Program-made: the position numbers and the translations under genes | In this document: piece after piece, positions 23,849 through 32,156 of the stretch | How the letters are laid out: each line of letters begins with the position of its first letter | Numbering within the stretch: the first letter of the stretch is position 1 | The notes under the pieces: model-generated | What the model was told of the DNA's origin: nothing | Databases searched by the model: none | What the model saw: only the letters and a program-made list of their open reading frames with translations | Assembly: GCF_016806125.1 (NCBI RefSeq) | Contig: NZ_CP047166.1 | Span: forward strand, 3,100,001 to 3,164,000 | DNA from: Ponticoccus alexandrii | GTDB lineage: Bacteria > Pseudomonadota > Alphaproteobacteria > Rhodobacterales > Rhodobacteraceae | Direction of reading: 5' to 3' | DNA length: 64,000 bases

Positions 23849-24658
23849 ATGACCGACGCCTCAACCGGCACACTGACAGAGCAGATCGGTGCGCAACTGC
23901 CCTTCCTTCGGCGTTATGCCCGGGCATTGACCGGTTCCCAGACACGCGGCGATGGCTATGCGGCGGCCACCCTTGAAGCGATCCTGACAGACCCCTCTGC
24001 CTTTGATCGCAACGTCCCCGCGAAAGTGTCTCTTTTCAAAGTCTTCCACACCATCTGGTCGACCTCCGGCGGCTCCATGGAGACGGAAGAGGACGGGCTT
24101 CGCGGGCAGGCCCAGAAGCACCTCGCCGGCCTCACCAGCGGCACCCGCGAAGCGCTGCTTCTGCATACCATCGAGGAAATCCCCATGGGTGACGTCGCCA
24201 CGATCCTTGACATGTCCGAGGATGAGGCCTCGAACCTGGTGGATATCGCCTATGCCGAGATGGCGAAATCGCTGTCCGGCTCTGTCATGATCATCGAGGA
24301 CGAGGCGATCATCGCGCTGGATCTCGAATCGACCGTCTCCGAAATGGGCCATCGCGTCACCGGCGTCGCCCGCACCGCGGATGGCGCCCGAGAGCTGTTC
24401 GAGCGCGAGAAGCCCAACCTGATCCTGTCCGACATCCAGCTGGCCGACAACTCCAGCGGCATCGACGCGGTCAACGACATCCTGAAGGCCTCGCCGGATA
24501 TTCCGGTGATCTTCATCACCGCCTTCCCGGAACGTCTGCTGACCGGCGAGGGACCGGAGCCCGCCTTCCTGATTCCCAAGCCCTACACGGTCGAGCAGGT
24601 GCGCTCGGCGGTCAGTCAGGCAATGTTCTTCTCGTCGACGGAAACCCTGCGGGTCTGA
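23849..24658 (+). CDS. phyR: PhyR general stress response regulator
   Basis: A 269-residue anti-anti-sigma regulator. The N-terminal half (about 1-130) is sigma-factor-like, with QLPFLRRYARALTGSQTRGD and the region-4-like LTSGTREALLLHTIEEIPMGDVATIL. The C-terminal half is a receiver domain with acidic residues in IIEDEAIIALDLE, phospho-acceptor Asp195 in LSDIQLAD, and Lys in IPKPYTVEQV. Once phosphorylated it sequesters NepR and frees EcfG. I chose the ATG at 23849; the GTG at 23819 abuts the -10 region of the promoter and is unlikely. It is followed by a strong terminator. Confidence 0.95.
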   Translation: MTDASTGTLTEQIGAQLPFLRRYARALTGSQTRGDGYAAATLEAILTDPSAFDRNVPAKVSLFKVFHTIWSTSGGSMETEEDGLRGQAQKHLAGLTSGTREALLLHTIEEIPMGDVATILDMSEDEASNLVDIAYAEMAKSLSGSVMIIEDEAIIALDLESTVSEMGHRVTGVARTADGARELFEREKPNLILSDIQLADNSSGIDAVNDILKASPDIPVIFITAFPERLLTGEGPEPAFLIPKPYTVEQVRSAVSQAMFFSSTETLRV

Positions 24659-24677
24659 AACATGGCCCCATACAGGC

Positions 24678-24707
24678 GAAAGGCCCGGGATCGCGCCCGG
24701 GCCTTTC
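24678..24707 (+). terminator. Terminator downstream of phyR
   Basis: A 12-bp perfect stem (gaaaggcccggg / cccgggcctttc) with a 6-nt loop lies 20 bp after the phyR stop. Being A-flanked and T-ended, it may also serve the converging DUF1328-type gene. Confidence 0.8.
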
Positions 24708-24711
24708 GAGT

Positions 24712-24948
24712 CTAACGTGTCAGTCCAGAGCGTTCCGAGGCGCGGACGGGGCGGTACAGCTCGTGCCGACTGCGGCGGGATGGCGATCCCCCGTTCAGGT
24801 GCCGTGCCAGCAGCGACAGGGCGAAGAGCGCCCCGAAGATCAGGCACAGAACTTGGGCAACCGGCGCCGAAGCAGCGCCGAGGCCTGAAAAACCGAAGAC
24901 ACCGGTTACCACCGCAAGCGCCAGAAGAACGGATGGCCAGAAGGGCAT
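24712..24948 (-). CDS. Small DUF1328-like membrane protein
   Basis: A 78-residue protein with two hydrophobic helices (residues 4-22 and 27-49) connected by GFSGLGAASAPVA, the GFxGLxxxxA turn seen in DUF1328/YtjA proteins, followed by a basic C-terminal tail of about 25 residues that typical members lack. The ATG at 24948 has a good AAGGAGACGA site. An exact sigma-EcfG promoter lies 47 bp upstream. DUF1328 proteins are frequent members of alphaproteobacterial stress regulons; their function is unknown. Confidence 0.75.
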   Translation of the reverse strand: MPFWPSVLLALAVVTGVFGFSGLGAASAPVAQVLCLIFGALFALSLLARHLNGGSPSRRSRHELYRPVRASERSGLTR

Positions 24949-24994
24949 CGTCGTCTCCTTTTCACTTGGTACTTGGTCATTCACTTGTGGGAAG

Positions 24995-25020
24995 AACGGC
25001 CATGCCCGGCCCGCCGTTCC
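24995..25020 (-). promoter_or_regulatory. Sigma-EcfG promoter of the DUF1328-like gene
   Basis: Minus strand GGAAC (25020-25016), a 17-nt spacer and CGTT (24998-24995). The spacer is one longer than in most boxes here but within the accepted 16-17 range. Confidence 0.75.
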
Positions 25021-25054
25021 CCATCCCGGCGCGAAGAATTTGTCGCGAAGTCAG

Positions 25055-25079
25055 GGAACCCGGACCGGCGCCACGCGTT
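25055..25079 (+). promoter_or_regulatory. Sigma-EcfG promoter of the DUF883 gene
   Basis: GGAAC at 25055-25059, a 16-nt spacer and CGTT at 25076-25079, an exact consensus match, 35 bp before the DUF883 start codon. Together with the box at 24995 it forms a divergent stress-promoter pair. Confidence 0.88.
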
Positions 25080-25114
25080 GCCGAGATGAAGCATTCTCGA
25101 AGGAGAAACATCCG

Positions 25115-25432
25115 ATGGCACTGAGCAAATCGAAAAGCAATGGGATCGACCGCCAGGCCGACTTCCAGGCGGTGAAGAAGCAACTTCAGAACGCTGCGGC
25201 GGAAGCACAGGATGCGGTACGCCACAGCGCCGCCGAGGCCGAAGAGCGGCTGCGTGACGCGACCCGTCAGGCGCAGGCGCTGGCCCGCGACACCTATGCA
25301 GAAGGGTCCAACCGGGCGATGGCCCTGCGCGACGAAGTCGAAACCGGCATCCGCCGCAACCCCGGGCTGGCGATTGCCGGCGCACTGGGCGGCGGTGTCC
25401 TGCTCGGGCTGCTGCTCAGCCGCAGGCGCTGA
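25115..25432 (+). CDS. DUF883 family protein (ElaB/YqjD-like)
   Basis: A 105-residue protein with a long charged amphipathic helix (about 15-85; many Ala, Glu, Arg and Gln) and a C-terminal membrane anchor RRNPGLAIAGALGGGVLLGLLLSRRR. This is the ElaB/YqjD pattern; E. coli YqjD ties stationary-phase ribosomes to the inner membrane. The ATG at 25115 follows AAGGAG. It has its own sigma-EcfG promoter and terminator, so it is a monocistronic stress gene. A ribosome-anchoring role here is inferred only from the family. Confidence 0.85.
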   Translation: MALSKSKSNGIDRQADFQAVKKQLQNAAAEAQDAVRHSAAEAEERLRDATRQAQALARDTYAEGSNRAMALRDEVETGIRRNPGLAIAGALGGGVLLGLLLSRRR

Positions 25433-25492
25433 CTGCGCGCAACACATTCTCTCTCTGCGTGATCAAAGGCACTCTTCGCAGCAGATCAACTG

Positions 25493-25520
25493 GGCGGTCT
25501 CATTCGGGACCGCCTTTTTT
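25493..25520 (+). terminator. Rho-independent terminator after the DUF883 gene
   Basis: Stem ggcggtc / gaccgcc with an 8-nt loop, followed by six T residues, 60 bp past the DUF883 stop. Confidence 0.88.
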
Positions 25521-25574
25521 ATGGCCGATCATAGCGGCATGGCCCGCGACAACCGCCGCCCAGCCGGGGAGGCG

Positions 25575-26756
25575 TCAGCGCACCGTGAACTCGCGGAAGG
25601 CGAAGCTGGCCGTGCCGCCGGGCACCGCCACCTCTCCGACAAGGGTGCCGCCCATGACGCGTTCGATCACCGGGCGCAGCCACTGGCGCACGTCCTGATC
25701 CTCTGGCCCGCAGGCGAAGCCCAGTCTGTGCGTGCCCTTCTCGTCCTCTTCCACGACCACCAGCCCGTATTGCGCCGCCGGAGAGGTCTGGAACCGGGTC
25801 TGTAGCGCGCTCAGCTTTACCTGCTGGAATATCTCCGTGGGCAGCGGCACCAGCCGCCCACTGGGCGCCACGTCGTAGAACAGCGGCGTGCAGTCCGCAG
25901 GCACATCGGCGGCGACCGAGAGCTCTTCGCCCACCCCCAGCGCCTCGGGATACAGCGACATCACCAGCGGCAGCGGTTTCGGCGCCGCTGCGGCAGTCGC
26001 CTTCAACACCCCGGACTGGCCGAGGATCAGTGCCATCGGCACGCCGAAGTTGATGCCCACACGTTCGTTGCCCGCATTGTGCAGGCCGATCACCTGCCGC
26101 GCCGAACTGTCGAAGATCGGCGAGCCGGAGTTGCCGCCCAGCGTGTCGCAGGTGTGCCGCAGCCGGTTGCCCTCTGACGGCGGTCGCGCCGCCCGGCAGC
26201 CCTCGCGGCTGATGCGCTGCGATTCGCCCTTGGGGTGGCCGATAATCCAGTAGGGCATGCCCTCCTTGGCCACAGCATCGGTCAGCGGCAGCACCGGATA
26301 GCGCGCCGCGGGATCGCCGCGCACCCGCAGCACCGTGTAGTCAAGCTCCTTCGAGGTCTCGACCGGCGTCACATCGACGTCGAACCCCTCGGCCTCCTCG
26401 ATCATCCCGGGATGGGTATAGCCCGCCATCCAGGTGACAGAGAGGATCTGCGTGGCCGTCACATCGGGATGATCCAGCACGCCGGGGACGCAATGATTGT
26501 TGGTCAGAAGATGCGTCTCGGACACAAGGAAGGCGGTGCAGGGAAAGGTTCCGCCATCGGTCTCGATCCGCAACAGGCCGACCCCCCGGCCCAGCTTCAC
26601 AAAGTCCGCCTCGGCGGAATAGGTGCTGATCGGCTCGTTGTTGTAGCCCTCGATGGCCACCTCGTTGTCGATCCCCGCCTGCGGACCGGCAAGCCCCCCT
26701 GTCGCAAGCCCCCCGCAGATGAGGGCGATACAGGCAAGAAACGGCAAAAGGCGCAT
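25575..26756 (-). CDS. Secreted trypsin-like serine protease
   Basis: A 393-residue exported protease. The signal peptide is at about 1-24. The catalytic triad is visible: His88 in TNNHCVPG, Asp139 in KELDYTVLRV and Ser210 in TLGGNSGSPIF. The S1 domain ends near residue 250. The remaining 140 residues form a separate beta-rich region with paired cysteines (ADCTPLFYD and FACGPED), perhaps a substrate-binding or adhesion domain. The GNSGSP active-site motif resembles V8/glutamyl-endopeptidase-like S1B enzymes. It is monocistronic, and the target protein is unknown. Confidence 0.85.
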   Translation of the reverse strand: MRLLPFLACIALICGGLATGGLAGPQAGIDNEVAIEGYNNEPISTYSAEADFVKLGRGVGLLRIETDGGTFPCTAFLVSETHLLTNNHCVPGVLDHPDVTATQILSVTWMAGYTHPGMIEEAEGFDVDVTPVETSKELDYTVLRVRGDPAARYPVLPLTDAVAKEGMPYWIIGHPKGESQRISREGCRAARPPSEGNRLRHTCDTLGGNSGSPIFDSSARQVIGLHNAGNERVGINFGVPMALILGQSGVLKATAAAAPKPLPLVMSLYPEALGVGEELSVAADVPADCTPLFYDVAPSGRLVPLPTEIFQQVKLSALQTRFQTSPAAQYGLVVVEEDEKGTHRLGFACGPEDQDVRQWLRPVIERVMGGTLVGEVAVPGGTASFAFREFTVR

Positions 26757-26988
26757 GACAATTCTCCGGGCGGCAATCTATGGGCCAGACCCTAAAACAC
26801 TTTACGCTTGATTTGAATCGAAAGACGCGGCCGCGCCCGGCAATCTAAGGCGCCTGTCGATCCGACCGGACCGGATCGCCCGCGCAGGACCGCAACACCC
26901 CTCCCGGCAGGCGAAGGAAGGAAATCCCCCACTGGACCGCAGCGGGGAAAATGCGGCATGATGCAGACAGCATTTCCGGGAGCCTGCC

Positions 26989-27636
26989 ATGCCCAAAATC
27001 CTTTCGATACTCGCCGCCCTCACCCTGCCCGCCGCCGCGCTTGCGCAGTCGACGGTGACGCTGGACGACTTCTCGCTCGACGACCTGACCGACACGCCCC
27101 CCTCGCAAGCGGCGCCACAGGCAAAGCCGGACAGCGAGATGCGCGACTGCCTCATGGATCAGGCCAGTTGCGCCAGCGCCGAATTCGGCAATGCCGCCGA
27201 TTTCACGCTGGACGACGTCTACAACCTCGGGGTCATCGACCGCTCGCAGCAACAACGGATCGCGGCCACCAACCCCGACCCGGCACCGCTGCCCTCGATC
27301 GACCTCGAAGTGCTCTTCGCCTACAACTCCGACGACCTGACCCCGCAGGCCATGGCCAAGCTCTCGACGCTGGCCGCCGCGCTCGGCGACCCGCGCCTCG
27401 CGGGCAGCCAGCTGCTGTTCATCGGCCATACCGACGCGGTCGGCAGCGCCAGCTACAACAACGATCTCTCGCGCCGCCGCGCACAGGCGGTGGCCAACTA
27501 CGTGCAGGCGACCATGCAGCTGTCCTCCTCCCGGATCGAGGCGGTGGGCGTCGGCTTCTCGCGCCTCAAGAACACCATCGACCCGACCTCGGCACAGAAC
27601 CGCCGGGTGCAGCTGGTGCTCGTGCCCGGCGCCTGA
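26989..27636 (+). CDS. OmpA family protein
   Basis: A 215-residue exported protein: a signal peptide of about 19 residues ending ALA, a polar linker of about 80 residues, then a C-terminal OmpA-like peptidoglycan-binding domain (about 105-212). Motifs include LFAYNSDDLTPQAMAKLSTLA, the GHTDAVGSASYNNDLSRRRA box with the diaminopimelate-binding Asp and Arg, and a final NRRVQLVL. There is no beta-barrel or lipobox, so it is probably a soluble or peripheral periplasmic protein that binds the cell wall. Confidence 0.87.
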   Translation: MPKILSILAALTLPAAALAQSTVTLDDFSLDDLTDTPPSQAAPQAKPDSEMRDCLMDQASCASAEFGNAADFTLDDVYNLGVIDRSQQQRIAATNPDPAPLPSIDLEVLFAYNSDDLTPQAMAKLSTLAAALGDPRLAGSQLLFIGHTDAVGSASYNNDLSRRRAQAVANYVQATMQLSSSRIEAVGVGFSRLKNTIDPTSAQNRRVQLVLVPGA

Positions 27637-27853
27637 CCCGCGCGACAGCCGCCCCGCCGCACCGCGCAGGCCACCGGACCCGCATTTGCCCGGGTGGGAC
27701 CAGAGCGGCCCTCCCTACCCCGCCACGCCAAAGGGCCGGCGGGCGGGCGATGTGGCGCAGCCACGAGACCCGGCCCGCCGCGCACGCAGCGCGCATAAAT
27801 TAGGCAAGGGCTGCGGGGCCCGGTCTCCGGCCTGCCCCGCATCGCCATCCTGA

Positions 27854-27877
27854 AAATTTTACCAATTGATAAAATTT
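27854..27877. promoter_or_regulatory. RutR-like operator upstream of preT
   Basis: An imperfect palindrome, aaattttaccaattgata followed by aaattt, centred 64 bp before the preT start. Its core TTTACCAATTGATAAA differs at three positions from the E. coli RutR consensus TTGACCAnnTGGTCAA. A closer match lies at 32093. Binding is inferred. Confidence 0.55.
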
Positions 27878-27929
27878 CGGACTGTGGCACTCTGATCCCC
27901 ACAAAAAAACGAACCGACAGGGAACCGCC

Positions 27930-29255
27930 ATGCCCAGCCCACATTCGCCCGGCATCACCCCGGGGCGTCTCGACGCCGAAACGCTGACCAGCAATTTCTC
28001 CGATCTGCACGCGCCCTACGACGCGCATGAGGCCGCCGTCGCCGCCGACCGCTGCTACTTCTGCCATGACGCACCCTGCGTGACCGCCTGTCCCACGGAG
28101 ATCGACATCCCGCTCTTCATCCGGCAGATCTCCACCGGCCAGCCAGAGGCCGCGGCCCGCACGATCCTCGAACAGAATATCCTCGGCGGCATGTGCGCCC
28201 GGGTCTGCCCCACCGAAACGCTCTGCGAGCAGTCCTGCGTGCGCGAAACCGCCGAGGGCAAGCCGGTCGAAATCGGCCGCCTGCAGCGCCATGCCACCGA
28301 CAGCGTCATGGCGCGTCAGGACCACCCCTTCACCCGCGCCCCGGACACCGGCAAACGAGTCGCCGTGGTCGGCGCCGGCCCCGCCGGGCTCGCCTGCGCT
28401 CACCGTCTGGCCATGAAGGGTCATGACGTCACCATCCTCGAAGCGCGCCCCAAGCCCGGCGGGCTCAACGAATATGGCATCGCCGCCTACAAGAGCACCG
28501 ACGACTTCGCCGCGCGCGAGGCGGCCTGGCTGATGCAGATCGGCGGCATCTCCGTCGAGTATGGCAAAGCGCTGGGGCGCGACGTGACCCTGAGCCAGTT
28601 GCAGGCGGACTACGACGCCGTCTTCCTCGGCCTGGGCCTTGGCGACGTCAACCCGCTGGGGATCGAGGGTGCGGAACGTGACGGCGTGCTCGACGCGGTG
28701 GCCTGGATCGCCGACCTGCGGCAGGCCCCGGACCTTGGCGCCCTGCCCGTGGGCCGCAACGTCGTGGTGATCGGCGGCGGCATGACCGCCGTGGATGCCG
28801 CGGTGCAGGCCCGCCTGCTGGGTGCCGAGACGGTGACCATCGCCTACCGGCGCGGGCAGGACCGCATGGGCGCCAGCCGCTACGAACAGGACCTCGCCAC
28901 CTCGAAGGGCGTGCGCATCCTGACCAACGTGGCGCCGGTGGCCGTGCACGGCAATGGCGCGGCCACCCAGATCGAACTGGCCTACATGACCGAGGGCGCC
29001 AAGGGTCTGGAGCCCACCGGCGAGACCCTTCGCCTGCCGGCAGATCAGGTCTTCCGCGCCATCGGTCAAAGCCTCGTCCCGCCCGAGGGCCTCGACCTCG
29101 ACGGTCGCAAGATCAGGGTCGAGGCGGGGGGACGCACCTCCCTGCCCGGTGTCTGGGCGGGCGGCGACTGCACCCCGGGCGAGGATCTCACCGTGGTTGC
29201 CGTGGCCGAGGGCCGCGATGCGGCCGAGGACATCCACGCAGCCCTGAGCCGCTGA
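27930..29255 (+). CDS. preT: Dihydropyrimidine dehydrogenase subunit PreT
   Basis: A 441-residue NAD(P)H-oxidising, FAD-containing subunit that passes electrons to PreA for the reduction of uracil and thymine, the first step of reductive pyrimidine breakdown. The N-terminal Fe-S domain has cysteines in RCYFCHDAPCVTACPTE and MCARVCPTETLCEQSC. The FAD Rossmann motif is VVGAGPAGLACAHRLA near residue 145, and the NAD(P) Rossmann motif IGGGMTAVDAA lies near 285-295. It resembles the glutamate synthase small-subunit fold. It opens the pyrimidine cluster, with a RutR-like site upstream, and is followed at 35 bp by a small ORF and then preA. Confidence 0.93.
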   Translation: MPSPHSPGITPGRLDAETLTSNFSDLHAPYDAHEAAVAADRCYFCHDAPCVTACPTEIDIPLFIRQISTGQPEAAARTILEQNILGGMCARVCPTETLCEQSCVRETAEGKPVEIGRLQRHATDSVMARQDHPFTRAPDTGKRVAVVGAGPAGLACAHRLAMKGHDVTILEARPKPGGLNEYGIAAYKSTDDFAAREAAWLMQIGGISVEYGKALGRDVTLSQLQADYDAVFLGLGLGDVNPLGIEGAERDGVLDAVAWIADLRQAPDLGALPVGRNVVVIGGGMTAVDAAVQARLLGAETVTIAYRRGQDRMGASRYEQDLATSKGVRILTNVAPVAVHGNGAATQIELAYMTEGAKGLEPTGETLRLPADQVFRAIGQSLVPPEGLDLDGRKIRVEAGGRTSLPGVWAGGDCTPGEDLTVVAVAEGRDAAEDIHAALSR

Positions 29256-29289
29256 CACCGTTCACCCGACGCCGGGAAAGGCCCGTGCC

Positions 29290-29580
29290 ATGAGCGACCG
29301 CAACCACCGCATCACCGATCCCCACGCCGCCCCGGGCCTGCCCGAGCGGGAGAACGAGCGCTTCCGCGCGATGGAACCCGACCCGGATGCGCCCCGATGC
29401 GCGGTCTGCGACCTCATGGCGGGCGCCGGCCCGGCCCGGCTGACAATCACCCGGTCAGGATCGACGCTGGCAGAGGCCCCCTGCCCGATGCCGCAGACCG
29501 CGCGCATCGGCAATCTGCATACCATGATCGTGGGCGGCGCCGTCGCCCCGACAGAGATGATCTTCATGAGACCGGCCTGA
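29290..29580 (+). CDS. Small conserved-looking protein between preT and preA
   Basis: A 96-residue protein of unknown function, 34 bp after preT and 59 bp before preA on the same strand. It contains one CxxC-like pair (RCAVCDLM) and additional Cys in EAPCPMP, but no transmembrane segment or family I recognise. The codon usage is GC-rich like the neighbours, and its position inside the operon supports expression. A role in electron transfer or assembly of PreTA is only a guess. Confidence 0.5.
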   Translation: MSDRNHRITDPHAAPGLPERENERFRAMEPDPDAPRCAVCDLMAGAGPARLTITRSGSTLAEAPCPMPQTARIGNLHTMIVGGAVAPTEMIFMRPA

Positions 29581-29639
29581 CGGCCCCTCACCCAGCCGCG
29601 CCGCATCCCGGCAAGCCAGACCCAACAGGAGACCGCCCC

Positions 29640-30944
29640 ATGGCCGACCTCACGACAGACTTCATCGGAATCACCTCGCCCAACCCCTTCTGGCTGGCCT
29701 CGGCGCCGCCGACCGACAAGGAATACAACGTCCGCCGCGCCTTCGAAGCAGGCTGGGGCGGCGTCGTCTGGAAGACGCTGGGCGCCGAAGGCCCGCCGGT
29801 CGTGAACGTCAACGGACCGCGCTATGGCGTGATCCACGGCGCCGACCGCCGGGTGCTGGGGATCAACAACATCGAGCTGATCACCGACCGCCCGCTGGAC
29901 ACCAACCTCGAGGAAATGGCCCGCGTGAAGGCCGACTACCCGGACCGCGCGCTGATCGCCTCGATCATGGTGCCCTGCGAAGAGGCCGCGTGGAAGGCGA
30001 TCCTGCCGCGCGTGATGGAAACCGGCGCCGACGGGATCGAGCTGAACTTCGGCTGTCCGCACGGCATGTCGGAACGCGGCATGGGCGCGGCGGTGGGACA
30101 GGTGCCCGAGTACATCGAGATGGTCACCCGCTGGTGCAAGCAATACTACGACCGCCCGGTGATCGTGAAGCTGACGCCCAATATCACCGACATCCGCAAA
30201 CCCGCCGCGGCGGCGAAGAACGGCGGCGCCGATGCGGTCAGCCTGATCAATACGATCAACTCGATCACCTCGGTCGATCTGGACAATTTCGCCCCCGAAC
30301 CGACCATCGACGGCAAGGGCAGCCACGGCGGCTACTGCGGCCCGGCGGTCAAGCCGATCGCGCTGTCCATGGTATCGGAAATCGCCCGCGACGCCGCGAC
30401 CCACGGCCTGCCGATCAGCGGCATCGGCGGCATCACCACATGGCGCGACGCGGCGGAATTCATGGTGCTGGGCTGCGGCAACGTGCAGGTCTGCACCGCC
30501 GCCATGACCTATGGCTTCAAGGTGGTCGAAGAGATGAAGCGCGGCCTGTCCCAATGGATGGACGAAAAGGGCTACACCCGGACCTCGGAGTTCATCGGCA
30601 AGGCGGTGCCGAACGTCACCGACTGGCAGTATCTGAACCTCAACTACGTGACCAAGGCCCGCATCGACCAGGACGCCTGCATCAAGTGCGGGCGCTGCTA
30701 TGCCGCCTGCGAGGACACCAGCCACCAGGCGATCTGGATGAAGGAAGGCCGGGTGTTCGAAGTCAACGACGCGGAATGCGTGGCCTGCAACCTGTGCATC
30801 GACGTCTGCCCGGTCGAGGACTGCATCACCATGGAGCGTCTGTCCCCCGGCACCACCGACCCGCGCACCGGCCGCACCGTCGAGGCGGACTACGCCAACT
30901 GGACGACTCATCCGAACAACCCCATGGCCAAGGCGGCAGAGTAA
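29640..30944 (+). CDS. preA: Dihydropyrimidine dehydrogenase subunit PreA
   Basis: A 434-residue FMN enzyme that reduces uracil and thymine to their 5,6-dihydro forms. The N-terminal TIM barrel (about 5-310) is of dihydroorotate-dehydrogenase type. It carries the active-site ELNFGCPHGMSERGMG with the catalytic Cys, KLTPNITDI, and the FMN-binding ISGIGGITTWRDAAEF. A C-terminal ferredoxin domain has two 4Fe-4S clusters, with cysteines in CIKCGRCYAACED and CVACNLCIDVCPVEDC. It pairs with PreT. The ATG at 29640 directly precedes ADLTTDFIGI. Secure. Confidence 0.95.
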   Translation: MADLTTDFIGITSPNPFWLASAPPTDKEYNVRRAFEAGWGGVVWKTLGAEGPPVVNVNGPRYGVIHGADRRVLGINNIELITDRPLDTNLEEMARVKADYPDRALIASIMVPCEEAAWKAILPRVMETGADGIELNFGCPHGMSERGMGAAVGQVPEYIEMVTRWCKQYYDRPVIVKLTPNITDIRKPAAAAKNGGADAVSLINTINSITSVDLDNFAPEPTIDGKGSHGGYCGPAVKPIALSMVSEIARDAATHGLPISGIGGITTWRDAAEFMVLGCGNVQVCTAAMTYGFKVVEEMKRGLSQWMDEKGYTRTSEFIGKAVPNVTDWQYLNLNYVTKARIDQDACIKCGRCYAACEDTSHQAIWMKEGRVFEVNDAECVACNLCIDVCPVEDCITMERLSPGTTDPRTGRTVEADYANWTTHPNNPMAKAAE

Positions 30945-30952
30945 CGGCGCCA

Positions 30953-31014
30953 CCGGGCAAGAGTTCTCGAAGAGAACTCTTGCCCGGTCAGGCTTTTCGA
31001 CGAAAAGCCTGACC
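30953..31014. repeat. Paired hairpins downstream of preA
   Basis: Two adjacent hairpins: arms ccgggcaagagttctc / gagaactcttgcccgg (30953-30968 and 30972-30987) and arms tcaggctttt / aaaagcctga (30988-30997 and 31003-31012). They sit 9 bp past the preA stop, between convergent genes, and probably act as a bidirectional terminator or mRNA 3' stabiliser. Confidence 0.8.
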
Positions 31015-31023
31015 CCGCGCGGA

Positions 31024-31260
31024 TCAGACGTGCACCACGAGGTCCGAGGCCCGGCAGATGATCACGAACTGCCCGCCGCATTCGATCATGTGAAAGCCCC
31101 GTCCCGCGACCTCTGCCTTCAGCCGGTCGCGCCCGATCTCACGCTCCACGTCCCGGACGGCGCGGCGGACGATGCCGCCCATGCGCGCGGCCTTGGCCTC
31201 GAATATCTGCGCAAGCCAGCGTTCGTTTGCGGCGTGATGGGTCAGGCGGAGCGTCGGCAT
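31024..31260 (-). CDS. Small conserved hypothetical protein
   Basis: A 78-residue soluble protein. Residues 12-65 read like a compact alpha/beta unit (ERWLAQIFEAKAARMGGIVRRAVRDVERE, split by basic residues, then GFHMIECGGQFVIIC). I believe similar short proteins occur in other Rhodobacterales, sometimes labelled as phosphoribosylanthranilate isomerase, but the protein is far too short for that enzyme. It is convergent with preA and shares its strand with the rutR-like gene. Function unknown. Confidence 0.6.
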   Translation of the reverse strand: MPTLRLTHHAANERWLAQIFEAKAARMGGIVRRAVRDVEREIGRDRLKAEVAGRGFHMIECGGQFVIICRASDLVVHV

Positions 31261-31378
31261 GAGAGCATCCTTGCCCCGACAGGGTTACGCTTCGGTTAAC
31301 CTGCCCGGTCAAATGCGCCAGACGCGCGAAACCCGCCGCGGCTTCCGGGCAAACCCGTCCCCCACCGTGCCCGCGGTC

Positions 31379-32005
31379 TCAGGTCTTCAGCATCCGCCCG
31401 AAGAGCGTCTCGAGATGCCGCGCCGCGCCTTCGAAATCCTGCCCGCCCAGCACCGCTCGCACCTGCACATCGAAATCGGCGTAGTGCTGCGTCTGCGCCC
31501 AGATCGAGAAGATCAAGTGGCGGGCGTCGACCTCGGCCAGCCGCCCCTCGGCGACCCAGCCGTCGATCACCGCCGCCGTGTGGTCCACGAGATCCCGCAA
31601 TTCGCCTTCCAGAACCGCCTGAATCTGCGGCGCGCCCTGGATGATCTCATTTGCGAAGAGGCGGCTCTCGCGCGGGAAATCGCGGGCCATCTCCAGCTTG
31701 CGCCGGACGTAGGCGAGGATCTCGTCCACCGGCTCGCCCTCCGGGTCGAGCGCCCGCAGCGGATCGAGCCAGGTTTCCAGAAGGCCGTGCAGCAGCGCGT
31801 CGTAGATCGCCTCCTTGGAGGCGAAGTAATACAGCAGGTTCGGCTTCGACAGCCCGGCCTCGGAGGCGATCCGGTCCAGCGTCGCGCCCCGGAACCCGGC
31901 CTCGGAGAAAATCGTCAGCCCGGCCTCCAGAATGGCCTCGCGCTTGCGGCGCTGAATCCGGGTCTGCGGGGGCTTGGGGGCTCCGTTTGCCGAAATTTCC
32001 GCCAT
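31379..32005 (-). CDS. rutR: TetR family regulator, RutR-like
   Basis: A 208-residue repressor-type protein. The N-terminal helix-turn-helix is at about residues 20-65, with REAILEAGLTIFSEAGF and the recognition helix GLSKPNLLYYFASKEAIYDALL. The C-terminal ligand domain resembles RutR (RRKLEMARDFPRESRLFANEIIQGAP), and RutR binds uracil or thymine. The ATG at 32005 was chosen because upstream codons are outside the domain. It is divergent from the carbamoyl-amide hydrolase gene, with a RutR-like operator in between. The expected role is repression of the pyrimidine operons until pyrimidines are present; this is inference from family and context. Confidence 0.85.
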   Translation of the reverse strand: MAEISANGAPKPPQTRIQRRKREAILEAGLTIFSEAGFRGATLDRIASEAGLSKPNLLYYFASKEAIYDALLHGLLETWLDPLRALDPEGEPVDEILAYVRRKLEMARDFPRESRLFANEIIQGAPQIQAVLEGELRDLVDHTAAVIDGWVAEGRLAEVDARHLIFSIWAQTQHYADFDVQVRAVLGGQDFEGAARHLETLFGRMLKT

Positions 32006-32092
32006 GTTCCGTCCCCATCCGCCCCGTAATCGTGCAGATGCCGCTTTGCGCGGCATGCCGCTTGACTGACTGCCGACCTCTGGTAGCGTTGT

Positions 32093-32110
32093 TTTGACCG
32101 ATTGGTCAAA
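32093..32110. promoter_or_regulatory. RutR-type operator
   Basis: A perfect 7-bp inverted repeat TTTGACC-gatt-GGTCAAA. It fits the E. coli RutR consensus TTGACCAnnTGGTCAA at all but one position. It lies 88 bp upstream of the rutR-like start and 47 bp upstream of the hydrolase start, so one site could control both directions. Confidence 0.75.
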
Positions 32111-32156
32111 TCGAAACAGGCCCGCGCAAGACGGGCCGGATATGACGGGGAAAGAC

